The position numbers and the translations under genes are program-made. From positions 186,001 to 250,000 of the forward strand of contig JAKFEE010000022.1 in assembly GCA_036675815.1 (NCBI GenBank): 64,000 nt of DNA. The letters run 5' to 3'. Positions 37,962-46,185 of this stretch are shown piece after piece. Under the pieces are notes generated by a model. That model did no database searches, was not told where the DNA came from, and saw nothing but the letters and a program-made list of their open reading frames with translations. How positions within the stretch are numbered: the first letter of the stretch is position 1; the number at the start of each line of letters is the position of its first letter. The DNA is from JAKFEE01 sp036675815 (lineage in GTDB: Bacteria; Pseudomonadota; Alphaproteobacteria; Rhodospirillales; Magnetospirillaceae).

Positions 37962-39518
37962 ATGTCCGGGCTCAAGACCTACTATATCACTACGCCGATC
38001 TATTATGTGAACGACAGCCCGCACATCGGCCACGCCTACACCACGCTGGCTTGCGACGTGTTGGCGCGCTTCAAGCGCCTGGATGGCTTCGACGTCAAGT
38101 TCCTGACCGGCACCGACGAGCACGGCCAGAAGGTCGAGAAATCGGCCAAGGCTGCCGGTGTCGACCCTCAGGCCTTCACCGACAGGGTATCGCAGAACTT
38201 CCGCGACCTGGCGCGGGTGATGAACTTCACCAACGACGACTTCATCCGCACTACCGAGGATCGCCATATGGTGGCGTGCCAGCGGCTGTGGCAGGAACTG
38301 GAGGCGCGCGGCCATATCTATCTCGACAAGTATTCCGGCTGGTATTCGGTGCGCGACGAGGCATTCTACGCCGAGAGCGAGCTGGGCGTCGGCCGCAATG
38401 GCGAGAAGCTGGCGCCCACCGGCGCGCCGGTGGAGTGGGTCGAGGAAGAATCCTATTTCTTCCGCCTGTCGGCGTGGGAACAACCGCTGCTGGAGTTCTA
38501 CGAGCGCAACCCCGACTTCATTGCTCCGCAGTCGCGCCGCAACGAGGTGATCAGCTTCGTCAAGGGCGGGCTGCAAGACCTGTCGATCTCGCGCACCACC
38601 TTCGACTGGGGCATTCCGGTACCCGGTAACGACCGGCACATCATGTATGTGTGGCTGGACGCGCTGACCAACTATATCACCGCCGTCGGCTACCCCGAGT
38701 TGGGCGGCGACTATGCGAAGTTCTGGCCGGCGGACCTGCACATGGTCGGCAAGGACATCCTGCGTTTCCACGCCGTGTATTGGCCGGCGTTCCTCATGGC
38801 GGCGGGACTGCAGCCGCCGAAGCGGGTGTTTGCGCACGGCTGGTGGACCAACGAGGGCCACAAGATCTCGAAATCGGTGGGCAACGTCATCGACCCGCTG
38901 CACCTAGTGGAACGCTACGGTCTCGATCCGGTGCGCTATTTCCTGCTGCGCGAGGTGCCATTCGGCAATGACGGCGATTTCTCGCACCGCGCCATGGTCG
39001 GCCGGCTCAACGGCGACCTCGCCAACGACTACGGCAACCTGGCGCAGCGCGTACTGTCGATGATCGCCAAGAATTGTGGTGGCGCCGTTCCGCAGCGTGC
39101 GTCTTTCAGCGAGGACGACCAGCAGTTGCTGGACGCCGCCGCGGCGCTGCATCCGAAACTCGGCGACCTTATGGATCGCCAGCAGTTCCACGAATGCCTG
39201 GAGGTGCTGTGGCAGGTGGTGCGTGCCGCCAATGGCTATGTCGACCGCCAGGGGCCGTGGGCGCTGAAAAAGACCGACCCGGCGCGGATGCAGACGGTGC
39301 TCTATGTCCTGGCGGAGACCCTACGCCATCTCGCCATCCTGACCCAGCCGTTCATGCCCGAGGCCTCGGCCATGTTGCTCGATCAACTGGCGGTGTCGGC
39401 GGACAACCGTGATTTTGCCGCCTTGACGGGCGGCGCTGCGCTGGTACCGGGAACGCCGCTGCCCCAGCCCGCGGGGGTGTTCCCGCGCTTCGTCGAAAAC
39501 GAGGAGGCCGCCTCCTGA
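37962..39518 (+). CDS. metG: Methionyl-tRNA synthetase
   Basis: Charges tRNA-Met. The 518-residue product has the class I signature HIGH (YYVNDSPHIGHAYTTLACDV) and a KMSKS-type loop GHKISKSVGNVIDP. The CP domain lacks the zinc-binding Cys knuckles, and there is no C-terminal tRNA-binding extension, which is the short alphaproteobacterial form. The C-terminal anticodon-binding domain is intact. A ribosome site CAGGAGG precedes the ATG; its stop overlaps the tatD start. Confidence 0.96.
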   Translation: MSGLKTYYITTPIYYVNDSPHIGHAYTTLACDVLARFKRLDGFDVKFLTGTDEHGQKVEKSAKAAGVDPQAFTDRVSQNFRDLARVMNFTNDDFIRTTEDRHMVACQRLWQELEARGHIYLDKYSGWYSVRDEAFYAESELGVGRNGEKLAPTGAPVEWVEEESYFFRLSAWEQPLLEFYERNPDFIAPQSRRNEVISFVKGGLQDLSISRTTFDWGIPVPGNDRHIMYVWLDALTNYITAVGYPELGGDYAKFWPADLHMVGKDILRFHAVYWPAFLMAAGLQPPKRVFAHGWWTNEGHKISKSVGNVIDPLHLVERYGLDPVRYFLLREVPFGNDGDFSHRAMVGRLNGDLANDYGNLAQRVLSMIAKNCGGAVPQRASFSEDDQQLLDAAAALHPKLGDLMDRQQFHECLEVLWQVVRAANGYVDRQGPWALKKTDPARMQTVLYVLAETLRHLAILTQPFMPEASAMLLDQLAVSADNRDFAALTGGAALVPGTPLPQPAGVFPRFVENEEAAS

Positions 39519-40294
39519 TGCTGGTGGACAGCCACTGCCATCTCGATTTTCCCGATTTCGCCGAGGAGTTGCCCGACGTGCTGGCACGCGCCCGCGATGC
39601 CGACGTGGGCCTGATGCTGACGATCTGCACTCACGTCACGCGCTTCGCGCGGGTACTGGCCATCGCCGAGGCACACGACAATGTCTATTGCACGGTGGGC
39701 ATCCATCCGCATGAGGCGGGCAAGGAGCCGGCCACCGATATGGCGCGTCTGGTGGCACTGGCGCAGAACCCGAAGGTCGTCGGCTTCGGCGAGACCGGGC
39801 TCGATTATTTCTACGAACACAGCCCACGCGCCGAGCAGCAGCGGAGCTTTCGTGCCCATATCGGCGCGGCGCGCCAGACCGGGCTGCCGGTGGTCATCCA
39901 TACCCGCGACGCCGATGCCGACACCGCCGCCATCTTGCGCGAAGAGATGGAGGAGGGGGCCTTCCCCGGGCTCATCCATTGCTTCAGCTCCGGCTCGGAA
40001 TTGGCGGAACTCGCCATAGAATTCGGGCTCTACGTGTCGCTGTCGGGTATCATCACCTTCAAAGGTGCCGAAGCGCTGCGCGACACCGTGCGCATGCTGC
40101 CGCTCGACCGCGTGTTGGTGGAGACGGACGCACCATATCTGGCGCCGGTGCCGAAGCGCGGCAAACGAAACGAGCCCGCGTTCGTCGCCCACACCGCGGC
40201 CAAGCTGGCCGAGATCAAGGGCGTGGCGCCCGAGGCGATCGCCGCCGCCACCACGGCGAATTTCCTGCGCCTGTTCAGCAAGGTCGCGCGATGA
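39518..40294 (+). CDS. tatD: TatD family metal-dependent deoxyribonuclease
   Basis: A 258-residue TIM-barrel hydrolase of the TatD/YcfH family. Metal ligands and landmarks are visible: DSHCHLDFPDF (HxH), VGIHPHEA, GFGETGLDYFYEH (Glu), VVIHTRDAD (His), LIHCFSSGSE and LVETDAPYLAPVP (Asp). Family members are 3'-5' exonucleases or deoxyribonucleases in DNA repair and turnover. It overlaps metG by 1 nt and the next gene by 4 nt, so all are in one operon. Confidence 0.93.
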   Translation: MLVDSHCHLDFPDFAEELPDVLARARDADVGLMLTICTHVTRFARVLAIAEAHDNVYCTVGIHPHEAGKEPATDMARLVALAQNPKVVGFGETGLDYFYEHSPRAEQQRSFRAHIGAARQTGLPVVIHTRDADADTAAILREEMEEGAFPGLIHCFSSGSELAELAIEFGLYVSLSGIITFKGAEALRDTVRMLPLDRVLVETDAPYLAPVPKRGKRNEPAFVAHTAAKLAEIKGVAPEAIAAATTANFLRLFSKVAR

Positions 40295-41052
40295 AACTGA
40301 CCATCCTCGGTTGCGGCGGCGCTGGTGGCGTGCCGTCGATCTCCGGGGGCTGGGGAGAATGTGATCCCGGCGAGCCACGCAACCGCCGCCGGCGCACCTC
40401 GGCACTGGTCGAATCGGGCGCAGCCACCATCCTCATCGACACCAGCCCCGACTTGCGTGAGCAACTGCTGGACGTCGGCGTGCGTCGCTTGGATGCAGTT
40501 CTCTACACGCACGCACACGCCGACCATCTGCATGGCATCGACGATCTGCGCGAGATCAATCGCCTGATGCAGGCGCCGCTTCCGGTGTACGCGACGGCCG
40601 ATGTCCTCGATACCGTCCGGCGGCGCTTCGGCTACGTGTTCGAGCGGCTTGAAGTAGAGTATTACTATAAGCCAGTCCTGCAACCGACGGAAATTGTTGG
40701 CCATTTCAATGTCGGCGACGTGACGGTCCAGCCCTTCGTCCAGGACCATGGCACCTGCACCAGCCTGGGTTTTCGTATCGGCGAGGCGGCTTATTCCACC
40801 GATCTGGTCGGCCTGGACGACGAGGCCTTCGCCACGCTGGCAGGGGTGCGTGTGTGGGTGGTCGACGCCTTCGTCGATCGGCCGCACGATACCCATGCCA
40901 ATGTCGAGCTGGCGCTGTCCTGGATCGACCGACTCAAGCCCGAGCGGGCGGTGCTGACGCACATGGGTCCCGGTCTCGACTACAACGCCTTGCGGCAGCG
41001 GCTGCCACGCCATGTCGAGCCGGCCTATGACGGCATGGTGATCGAGGTCTGA
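40291..41052 (+). CDS. Metallo-beta-lactamase-fold hydrolase (PhnP-like)
   Basis: A 253-residue hydrolase with the metal motif THAHADHLHGIDDLR (HxHxDH), then QDHGTCTSLGFRI, STDLVGLDDE and a C-terminal LTHMGPGLDYNAL. It resembles the PhnP/cyclic phosphodiesterase branch and commonly follows tatD in alphaproteobacteria. A cyclic nucleotide or phosphate diester substrate is likely; the exact one is unknown. The start ATG overlaps the tatD stop (ATGA). Confidence 0.88.
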   Translation: MKLTILGCGGAGGVPSISGGWGECDPGEPRNRRRRTSALVESGAATILIDTSPDLREQLLDVGVRRLDAVLYTHAHADHLHGIDDLREINRLMQAPLPVYATADVLDTVRRRFGYVFERLEVEYYYKPVLQPTEIVGHFNVGDVTVQPFVQDHGTCTSLGFRIGEAAYSTDLVGLDDEAFATLAGVRVWVVDAFVDRPHDTHANVELALSWIDRLKPERAVLTHMGPGLDYNALRQRLPRHVEPAYDGMVIEV

Positions 41053-41127
41053 CGTAAGCACCTCGTCGCTTGTGGCACTGGCGCCCCGGTGCCAGATAGG
41101 ATTCCCGGCTCAGGGACAGGAGCGTGC

Positions 41128-41820
41128 GTGCGGGAAGAAGAAATCATCATCCTGGTCCGCCTGGCCGCGGCGCTGGTCGCCGGGGCGTTGATCGGCGTGG
41201 AAAGGACTTTCCACGGGCGGCCGGCCGGGTTCCGTACCCATGCGCTGGTCTGCCTGTCGTCGGCCTTGCTGATGCTGGTGACGGTGTATCAGGGCGAATG
41301 GATGACGGCGGTGCCGCTCGAGGCCATCCGCACCGACCCGACGCGCATGGCGCAGGGCATCATGACCGGCATCGGCTTTCTGGGAGCCGGCGTGATCTTC
41401 AAGGAAGGGCTGACCATTCGCGGGCTCACCACGGCGGCTTCGGTGTGGATCACGGCGGCCCTGGGCATTCTGCTGGGCGTCGGATTTTATTACCCAGCGG
41501 CGATCGGCGTCGTGATGACTCTGGCCGTGCTGGCCGGGTTTCGCCTTATCGAGCGGCATCTGCCGACCGAGTTCTTTGCCCATCACTGGCTACGCTTCGC
41601 CCGCGACGCCGCCATGCCCGAAGAAGAGTTGCGCAAGCTGATTGGCACACACGGCTTCAGCATTGCCAATTTGTCCTATCGCTTGACGGACGAAGGCAGG
41701 ACCTTCGAATACCGGATGGTCATCCGCAGCCGCAAGCGACAGAGCGCCGAAGCATTGTCGCACCATCTGCGCAACCTGCCGGCGGTGATCGAGTTCCGCA
41801 TATCGCCGACCGGCGACTGA
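41128..41820 (+). CDS. MgtC/SapB family membrane protein
   Basis: A 230-residue protein: N-terminal membrane half with the MgtC signature LIGVERTFHGRPAGFRTHAL and MTGIGFLGAGVIFKEGLTIR followed by GLTTAASVWITAALGILLG, and a C-terminal soluble ACT-like half. MgtC relatives affect Mg2+ limitation growth and, in pathogens, F-type ATPase activity. The GTG start at 41128 is chosen because AGGAG lies 6 nt upstream. It is 75 nt after the previous gene and may be the last gene of that operon. Confidence 0.88.
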   Translation: MREEEIIILVRLAAALVAGALIGVERTFHGRPAGFRTHALVCLSSALLMLVTVYQGEWMTAVPLEAIRTDPTRMAQGIMTGIGFLGAGVIFKEGLTIRGLTTAASVWITAALGILLGVGFYYPAAIGVVMTLAVLAGFRLIERHLPTEFFAHHWLRFARDAAMPEEELRKLIGTHGFSIANLSYRLTDEGRTFEYRMVIRSRKRQSAEALSHHLRNLPAVIEFRISPTGD

Positions 41821-41861
41821 CTGCGGCGGCGGCCACAATGCGCCGGCACCATTATGTTTAT

Positions 41862-41879
41862 GCATAATCGGCATTATGC
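41862..41879. repeat. AT-rich hairpin between convergent genes
   Basis: GCATAAT (41862-41868) and ATTATGC (41873-41879) pair around CGGC. It overlaps a second dyad, TTATGCATAA (41858-41867). It lies in the 156-nt gap between two convergent genes and may be a bidirectional terminator, although no T-run is attached. Confidence 0.45.
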
Positions 41880-41976
41880 GACTGATGCCAACATGCATGC
41901 CGTGCGAACAGTCTCCTTTCGCGGATCCCTCAGGCTCTCGCCTGTTCGGCAGTGGGTCGACGACGGACGCTCCCTT

Positions 41977-42510
41977 CTATTGGCGAAGCCACCACCCCAT
42001 CCACCGCACCAGCCGTGGCATGATGACGTAGGACATCGCGACCACCACCATGATGGTCAGGACTGCAATTTTCAGGAGATACGGCATCCCCTCCAGCAAC
42101 GGCAACACAAGCCACAGGCAAAGCGCCACGACAGGATAGATGCCCAGCCAAGTGACCACCGCCAGCCGCCACTGGGCGGGTGGCGAACCGGGTGCAGCGG
42201 GTTCGGGCGCACACCAGAGATCTCGGCCGCTCAGCAGCCGGTATTCGGGGCCGGCTTCCACGACCGGGCACAGGCGTTCATGCCAGGCGCCGCTTTCGTC
42301 CGAGTGTGTCCAACGGTCGAGGTCCTCCTCGGAGGCGAAGCGCTGGACGATATGGAACTCCTGGCCCGCCCTCTTCGGCGGGATCACCACCGCCGAGATA
42401 TAGCCAGGGAACTGGCTCGAAGCCTCCAGCATTGCTCGCGCGAGACGTTGGTAAGCCTCGTCGCAGCCGGGCTTGGCCCGTCGATGAACGATGCGCGAGA
42501 CTTCCGTCAT
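41977..42510 (-). CDS. Antibiotic biosynthesis monooxygenase (ABM)-domain membrane protein
   Basis: A 177-residue protein with an N-terminal ABM ferredoxin-like domain (residues 1-95: VSRIVHRRAKPGCDEAYQRL, FPGYISAVVIPP, FHIVQRFASEEDLDRWTHS) and a C-terminal pair of membrane segments (residues about 115-165). Proteins of this ABM-plus-two-TM form are common and of unknown function; they are often described as antibiotic biosynthesis monooxygenases without proof. It is a single gene. Confidence 0.82.
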   Translation of the reverse strand: MTEVSRIVHRRAKPGCDEAYQRLARAMLEASSQFPGYISAVVIPPKRAGQEFHIVQRFASEEDLDRWTHSDESGAWHERLCPVVEAGPEYRLLSGRDLWCAPEPAAPGSPPAQWRLAVVTWLGIYPVVALCLWLVLPLLEGMPYLLKIAVLTIMVVVAMSYVIMPRLVRWMGWWLRQ

Positions 42511-42814
42511 CCGTTTCGGCCTCCATGAACGAAGCCGTTTCCCTGCCTGGACGGCAAGGTTATGTCAACAGGGAGTCGGCGTGCTACGCCATACGTCGCC
42601 CCCTGCCGACACGCAACCGCCCCTCACCGCCAGCCGCCCCGACGGCTCGGGGCCAAGTCGATTACATTCGGTATTCTCATGCTTTGGCTGAACGACGGAA
42701 ACGTAGTGACGCCCCCTGCGACTGTCATGGAAGCTGGAGCGGAGAAGGTGTGACTCGGAATTGGAACCCGCTGTCGCCGGCGGCGTTCTGCTGGGAAGGT
42801 TTGTAGGTGCAGCC
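42511..42814. other. Intergenic stretch between divergent genes
   Basis: About 304 nt separating the minus-strand ABM gene and the plus-strand secreted protein at 42815. It must hold both promoters. No clear hexamer pair, repeat or supported small gene could be seen. Confidence 0.45.
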
Positions 42815-43270
42815 ATGTGGAAACTTGCTCCGCTCCTCCTCCTGCCCCTGATGAGCAGCGCGGTCGATGGCCAAGAGCAATCTTGCGGGGCATTGGTCGA
42901 CCGGCTCTCGGAACGGCTGGGCTTGGCCACCGAGTCCGCCGACGTGCCGTCGCAGTCTGAAAGCCTCACCGAAACCCTCAAGGGCAGCGGCGGGGTCATC
43001 GAACCGCCCGATGTCGGCGCCCCCGCCGCCATCGAGCCGCCGGCGGCACCCGATAGGATGAGAACGGCGCCACCGGTAGAGCCACAGGCCGGCAAACAGC
43101 CCGACGGCCCATCGACCGAGCCGGCGGGTCGTCGGTTACAGATCGAGTCGCTGCTCGCCGCAGCGCGCACTGCCGCCGAACGTGGCGACGAACACGACTG
43201 TGCCATGCGCCTGGCAGAGGCCGAACAGTTGGCGGCTGCCGACGACAGCGGTGATCCCTCGCCGCGCTGA
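42815..43270 (+). CDS. Secreted Pro-rich protein of unknown function
   Basis: A 151-residue protein not recognised. It starts at the ATG 42815, giving a signal peptide (residues 1-20) and then a low-complexity Pro/Ala/Glu-rich stretch (residues about 50-105). The last 45 residues (IESLLAAARTAAERGDEHDC) form a short helical unit with a Cys. There is one early Cys in EQSCGALVDRL. It precedes mazG by 69 nt on the same strand. Confidence 0.55.
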   Translation: MWKLAPLLLLPLMSSAVDGQEQSCGALVDRLSERLGLATESADVPSQSESLTETLKGSGGVIEPPDVGAPAAIEPPAAPDRMRTAPPVEPQAGKQPDGPSTEPAGRRLQIESLLAAARTAAERGDEHDCAMRLAEAEQLAAADDSGDPSPR

Positions 43271-43339
43271 CCTGTCCAACGACGAGGAAAGCATTGCCAC
43301 CGGCGCCCGGCTGGGCTAGTCCCTGGCAGGGAGGTTTCT

Positions 43340-44140
43340 GTGTCCGTCGATCCCATGCACCGCCTGCTCGACATCATGGCTCGTCTGCGCGACCCGCAGG
43401 GCGGCTGCCCATGGGACATCGAGCAGGATTTCGCCAGCATTGCGCCCCACACCATCGAGGAGGCCTACGAGGTCGTCGAGGCCATCGAAACCGGCGACAC
43501 GGCCGGCCTGCGCGACGAACTCGGCGACCTGCTGTTCCAGGTGGTCTTCTACGCCCAGATGGCGAAGGAGCGGGCCGCGTTCGACTTCGCCGCCGTCGCC
43601 GGCGCCATCGCCGACAAGATGGTGCGGCGCCATCCGCATGTTTTCGCCGACGCCGACATCGACAGCGCCGCGGCCCAAAGCCAGGCCTGGGAGGCACAGA
43701 AGGAGCGCGAGCGCCAGGCCCGTGGCCAAGACAGCGTGCTCGCGGGTGTGTCGACCGCCCTTCCCGCCCTCACCCGTGCGCTGAAGCTGCAGAAGCGGGC
43801 GGCGCGCGTCGGCTTCGATTGGGCCGATGCGCTGCCGGCTCTCGAGAAGATCATCGAGGAAGCCACGGAAATCAAAGCGGAAATCGAAGGCGGCGCCACA
43901 CCGGATCGCCTTGACGAGGAGTTGGGCGACCTGCTGTTCGCTTGCGTCAACGTGGCCCGCAAGCTCAATATCGACCCAGAGGGCGCCTTGCGCCGCGGCA
44001 ATCGCAAGTTTGAACGCCGCTTCCGCCAGATCGAGGATGCTTTGGCCGAATTGGGGCGGAGCCCGGTCGATGCAACGCTGGCGGAGATGGATGCGTTGTG
44101 GGAAGCCGCCAAGCGCGGCGAGCGGCAAGACGGCGGCTGA
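43340..44140 (+). CDS. mazG: Nucleoside triphosphate pyrophosphohydrolase
   Basis: MazG hydrolyses NTPs and dNTPs to monophosphates and pyrophosphate and may remove damaged nucleotides. The 266-residue protein has two MazG modules, each with ExxE...ExxD motifs: TIEEAYEVVEAI with LRDELGDLLFQVVF, and IEEATEIKAEI with LDEELGDLLFACVN. It also has the N-terminal DPQGGCPWDIEQDF signature. The GTG start follows CAGGGAGG. A lipoprotein gene follows 28 nt later. Confidence 0.95.
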   Translation: MSVDPMHRLLDIMARLRDPQGGCPWDIEQDFASIAPHTIEEAYEVVEAIETGDTAGLRDELGDLLFQVVFYAQMAKERAAFDFAAVAGAIADKMVRRHPHVFADADIDSAAAQSQAWEAQKERERQARGQDSVLAGVSTALPALTRALKLQKRAARVGFDWADALPALEKIIEEATEIKAEIEGGATPDRLDEELGDLLFACVNVARKLNIDPEGALRRGNRKFERRFRQIEDALAELGRSPVDATLAEMDALWEAAKRGERQDGG

Positions 44141-44168
44141 ATATGCCGCCAGCGGGGGCAGGCGTGAC

Positions 44169-44819
44169 ATGACCGGGGTGACGCAACGGATCGGGGCGAC
44201 GGTGGCATTGGTGATGCTGCTTGCCTCGTGCTACCTGCCCAATGATTTCACGTCCGAGATCCGCATCAGCCGCCATGGCGATTACGCCATGACCTATGTC
44301 GGCGATTTGATCTACGCGTCACTTTATCGGGACATCAGCCAACACAAGCTCAGTGGCGAACAGATCGACGAGAAAGTGGCGGTGCTGATCCGCGATCTGC
44401 AGCGCGACAAGACCTACGATCCCACCGGCCGCCAGGCGCCGCGCCCGCTGTTCACCGAAATCGAGCACGAGGGCAATGGGCGCTTCCACGTCAGGTATGA
44501 ACGCGAGGGCAGCGTCGACGCCGATGCGCTGGTCACCTTCGTGCGGCGTAACAACAACATCCTGTCGATCCGATCCGGCGATGGTGTCATCGTCATTCGG
44601 GCGAATGCCTTGTCGGCGAGCGACAGTCAGCGACTGATGGCGCTGGGCCTCGATATGAAGGGCGAGTTTCGCGTGGTCGCGGATGGCGAGGTGATCGAGC
44701 ACAACGCCAACAGCGTCCGCCCCTATGCCGGCCATCTCGTCTACGTCTGGAATATCGACAACGCCCTGGCACCGGCACCGCGCCTGGTGATGAAACACGA
44801 GCCGCGCAGGCCGTCCTGA
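44169..44819 (+). CDS. Lipoprotein of unknown function
   Basis: A 216-residue lipoprotein with lipobox LLASC at residues about 17-21. The mature region is mostly beta-like (RISRHGDYAMTYVGDLIYAS, FHVRYEREGSVDADALVTFV, ILSIRSGDGVIVIRANALS). No family name is recognised. It begins 28 nt after mazG and probably shares its transcript. The long upstream part of this reading frame overlaps mazG out of phase and is not coding. Confidence 0.65.
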   Translation: MTGVTQRIGATVALVMLLASCYLPNDFTSEIRISRHGDYAMTYVGDLIYASLYRDISQHKLSGEQIDEKVAVLIRDLQRDKTYDPTGRQAPRPLFTEIEHEGNGRFHVRYEREGSVDADALVTFVRRNNNILSIRSGDGVIVIRANALSASDSQRLMALGLDMKGEFRVVADGEVIEHNANSVRPYAGHLVYVWNIDNALAPAPRLVMKHEPRRPS

Positions 44820-44864
44820 TCGCTCAGCCGCCGCGCGGCGCGTGGCTCTCGGGCCGCCCGGAGC

Positions 44865-44882
44865 GCGGAGCTCCAGCTCCGC
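44865..44882. repeat. GC-rich dyad in a convergent gap
   Basis: GCGGAGCT (44865-44872) and AGCTCCGC (44875-44882) are separated by two nt. Further GAGCTCC and TCCGC/GCGGA pairs follow up to about 44910. The cluster lies between convergent genes ending at 44819 and 44952. It may be a REP-like element or terminator. Confidence 0.45.
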
Positions 44883-44951
44883 ATTCCGCTGCGGACCTAG
44901 AGCTCCGGCTTCGTCCGACGGCGCAGCCGGCGCGCGGTCGGCTGCCTTCTC

Positions 44952-45182
44952 TTAGTGGACGATGCCGTCGGGCAGGTCGAGATCGTCATCGATAAGCCCC
45001 GGCTCGCGGCTCTGCATTTGCCAAGGGTCGTTGCCGGGCCCGTCTTCGTGTTCCGGATCGAGCATCTCCCCGTAGGGGCCGACCCCGGCGTCCAGGCGGG
45101 CTTTGGCCAATTGCGACTCGGTGGCGCCGATCCCGCAACCGGCCAGGGAAATGCATATTGCCAGCACAGTAAGCGCTCTCAT
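44952..45182 (-). CDS. Small lipoprotein of unknown function
   Basis: A 76-residue lipoprotein: signal peptide (residues 1-15), lipobox SLAGC, then a short acidic region rich in Asp, Glu and Gly (GPYGEMLDPEHEDGPGNDP). No family is recognised. It starts 81 nt downstream of the livF gene on the same strand and may be co-transcribed. Confidence 0.6.
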   Translation of the reverse strand: MRALTVLAICISLAGCGIGATESQLAKARLDAGVGPYGEMLDPEHEDGPGNDPWQMQSREPGLIDDDLDLPDGIVH

Positions 45183-45263
45183 TGCCGACCCCTGTCGATT
45201 TCTGGTTCCTACCAGGAATGTGGGGAGGCATGGAGGCGGCCCTAAGCGGGCAAGGGGTGAAGG

Positions 45264-45968
45264 CTAGAGCCCGAGGTAGGCCTGCTTGACCTTTTCGTCG
45301 GCCAACAGCCGCGAACCGGCATCCGACAGCACCACGGCGCCGGTCTCCAGAACATAGCCGCGATCGGCGATGGCCAGTGCCGCATAGGCATTCTGCTCGA
45401 CCAGGAAGATGGTGGTCCCCTGGGCCTTCAGTGCCTCGACGGTCTTGAAGATTTCGGCCACCAATAGCGGTGCCAATCCCATGCTGGGCTCGTCCAGCAG
45501 CAGCAAGCGCGGCCGGCCCATCAGCGCGCGGCCCATGGCCAGCATCTGCTGTTGGCCGCCCGACAGGGTTCCTGCCGGCTGTAGGCGCTTTTCCTTGAGG
45601 ATGGGGAACATCGTGTAGACGCGTTCCATATCGTCGGCGACCTTCGGCCCGCGACGGCGATAGGCGCCAAGTCGCAGATTGTCCTCGACCGCCATCGCCC
45701 CGAACACCTGGCGACCCTCAGGCACTTGAAGGATGCCCAACCCGACCCGCTTTTCGGCAGGCAGTCTCGTGATGTCCTGGCCGTCGAAGCGGATGGTCCC
45801 CTCACCGATCGGCTGTACGCCGGACAGGGCGCGCAGCAGGGTCGTCTTGCCGGCGCCATTGGCGCCGACGAGCGCCACCAGTTCGCCCTCGGCGACGCTG
45901 ACGTCGATCCCGCGCAACGCCTGAATGCGGCCGTAATAGCTGGTCAGTCCGGTGATCTCGAGCAGCAT
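45264..45968 (-). CDS. livF: Branched-chain amino acid-type ABC transporter ATPase (LivF)
   Basis: A 234-residue ABC ATPase of the LivF group: Walker A ALVGANGAGKTTLLRALSG, LivF-type GLGILQVPEGRQVFGAMAVE, signature TLSGGQQQMLAMGRALMGRP, Walker B LLLLDEPSMGLAPLLV and H-loop IFLVEQN. It energises uptake of branched-chain amino acids or, in related systems, aromatic and dicarboxylic acids or amides. Neither livG nor the permeases livH and livM are in the window. It lies downstream of livK, but a hairpin terminator sits between them. Confidence 0.9.
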   Translation of the reverse strand: MLLEITGLTSYYGRIQALRGIDVSVAEGELVALVGANGAGKTTLLRALSGVQPIGEGTIRFDGQDITRLPAEKRVGLGILQVPEGRQVFGAMAVEDNLRLGAYRRRGPKVADDMERVYTMFPILKEKRLQPAGTLSGGQQQMLAMGRALMGRPRLLLLDEPSMGLAPLLVAEIFKTVEALKAQGTTIFLVEQNAYAALAIADRGYVLETGAVVLSDAGSRLLADEKVKQAYLGL

Positions 45969-46130
45969 GTTGGTTCATCTTCCCTTCGTTCAGTGTCGCG
46001 CACCAGGGCTGGCCATGACTACGGCGGGCCTGTCCAGCAGAGCGAACCCGCGGCGGGGCAACGGCATTCAGGCCGGGTGGTGCTTACAGGGCATCCACCC
46101 CACCTCGTCGCACCAGGGGGCGCAACAGCG

Positions 46131-46165
46131 GAAAACGCCCGCCGTTCGGCAAGAAACGGCGGGCG
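46131..46165 (-). terminator. Rho-independent terminator downstream of livK
   Basis: A perfect 11-bp stem (CGCCCGCCGTT at 46136-46146, AACGGCGGGCG at 46155-46165) with an 8-nt loop. On the minus strand it is followed by TTTTC. It lies 20 nt past the livK stop and before livF. Confidence 0.75.
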
Positions 46166-46185
46166 GTCGTGTCCGGCAGCGCGGA

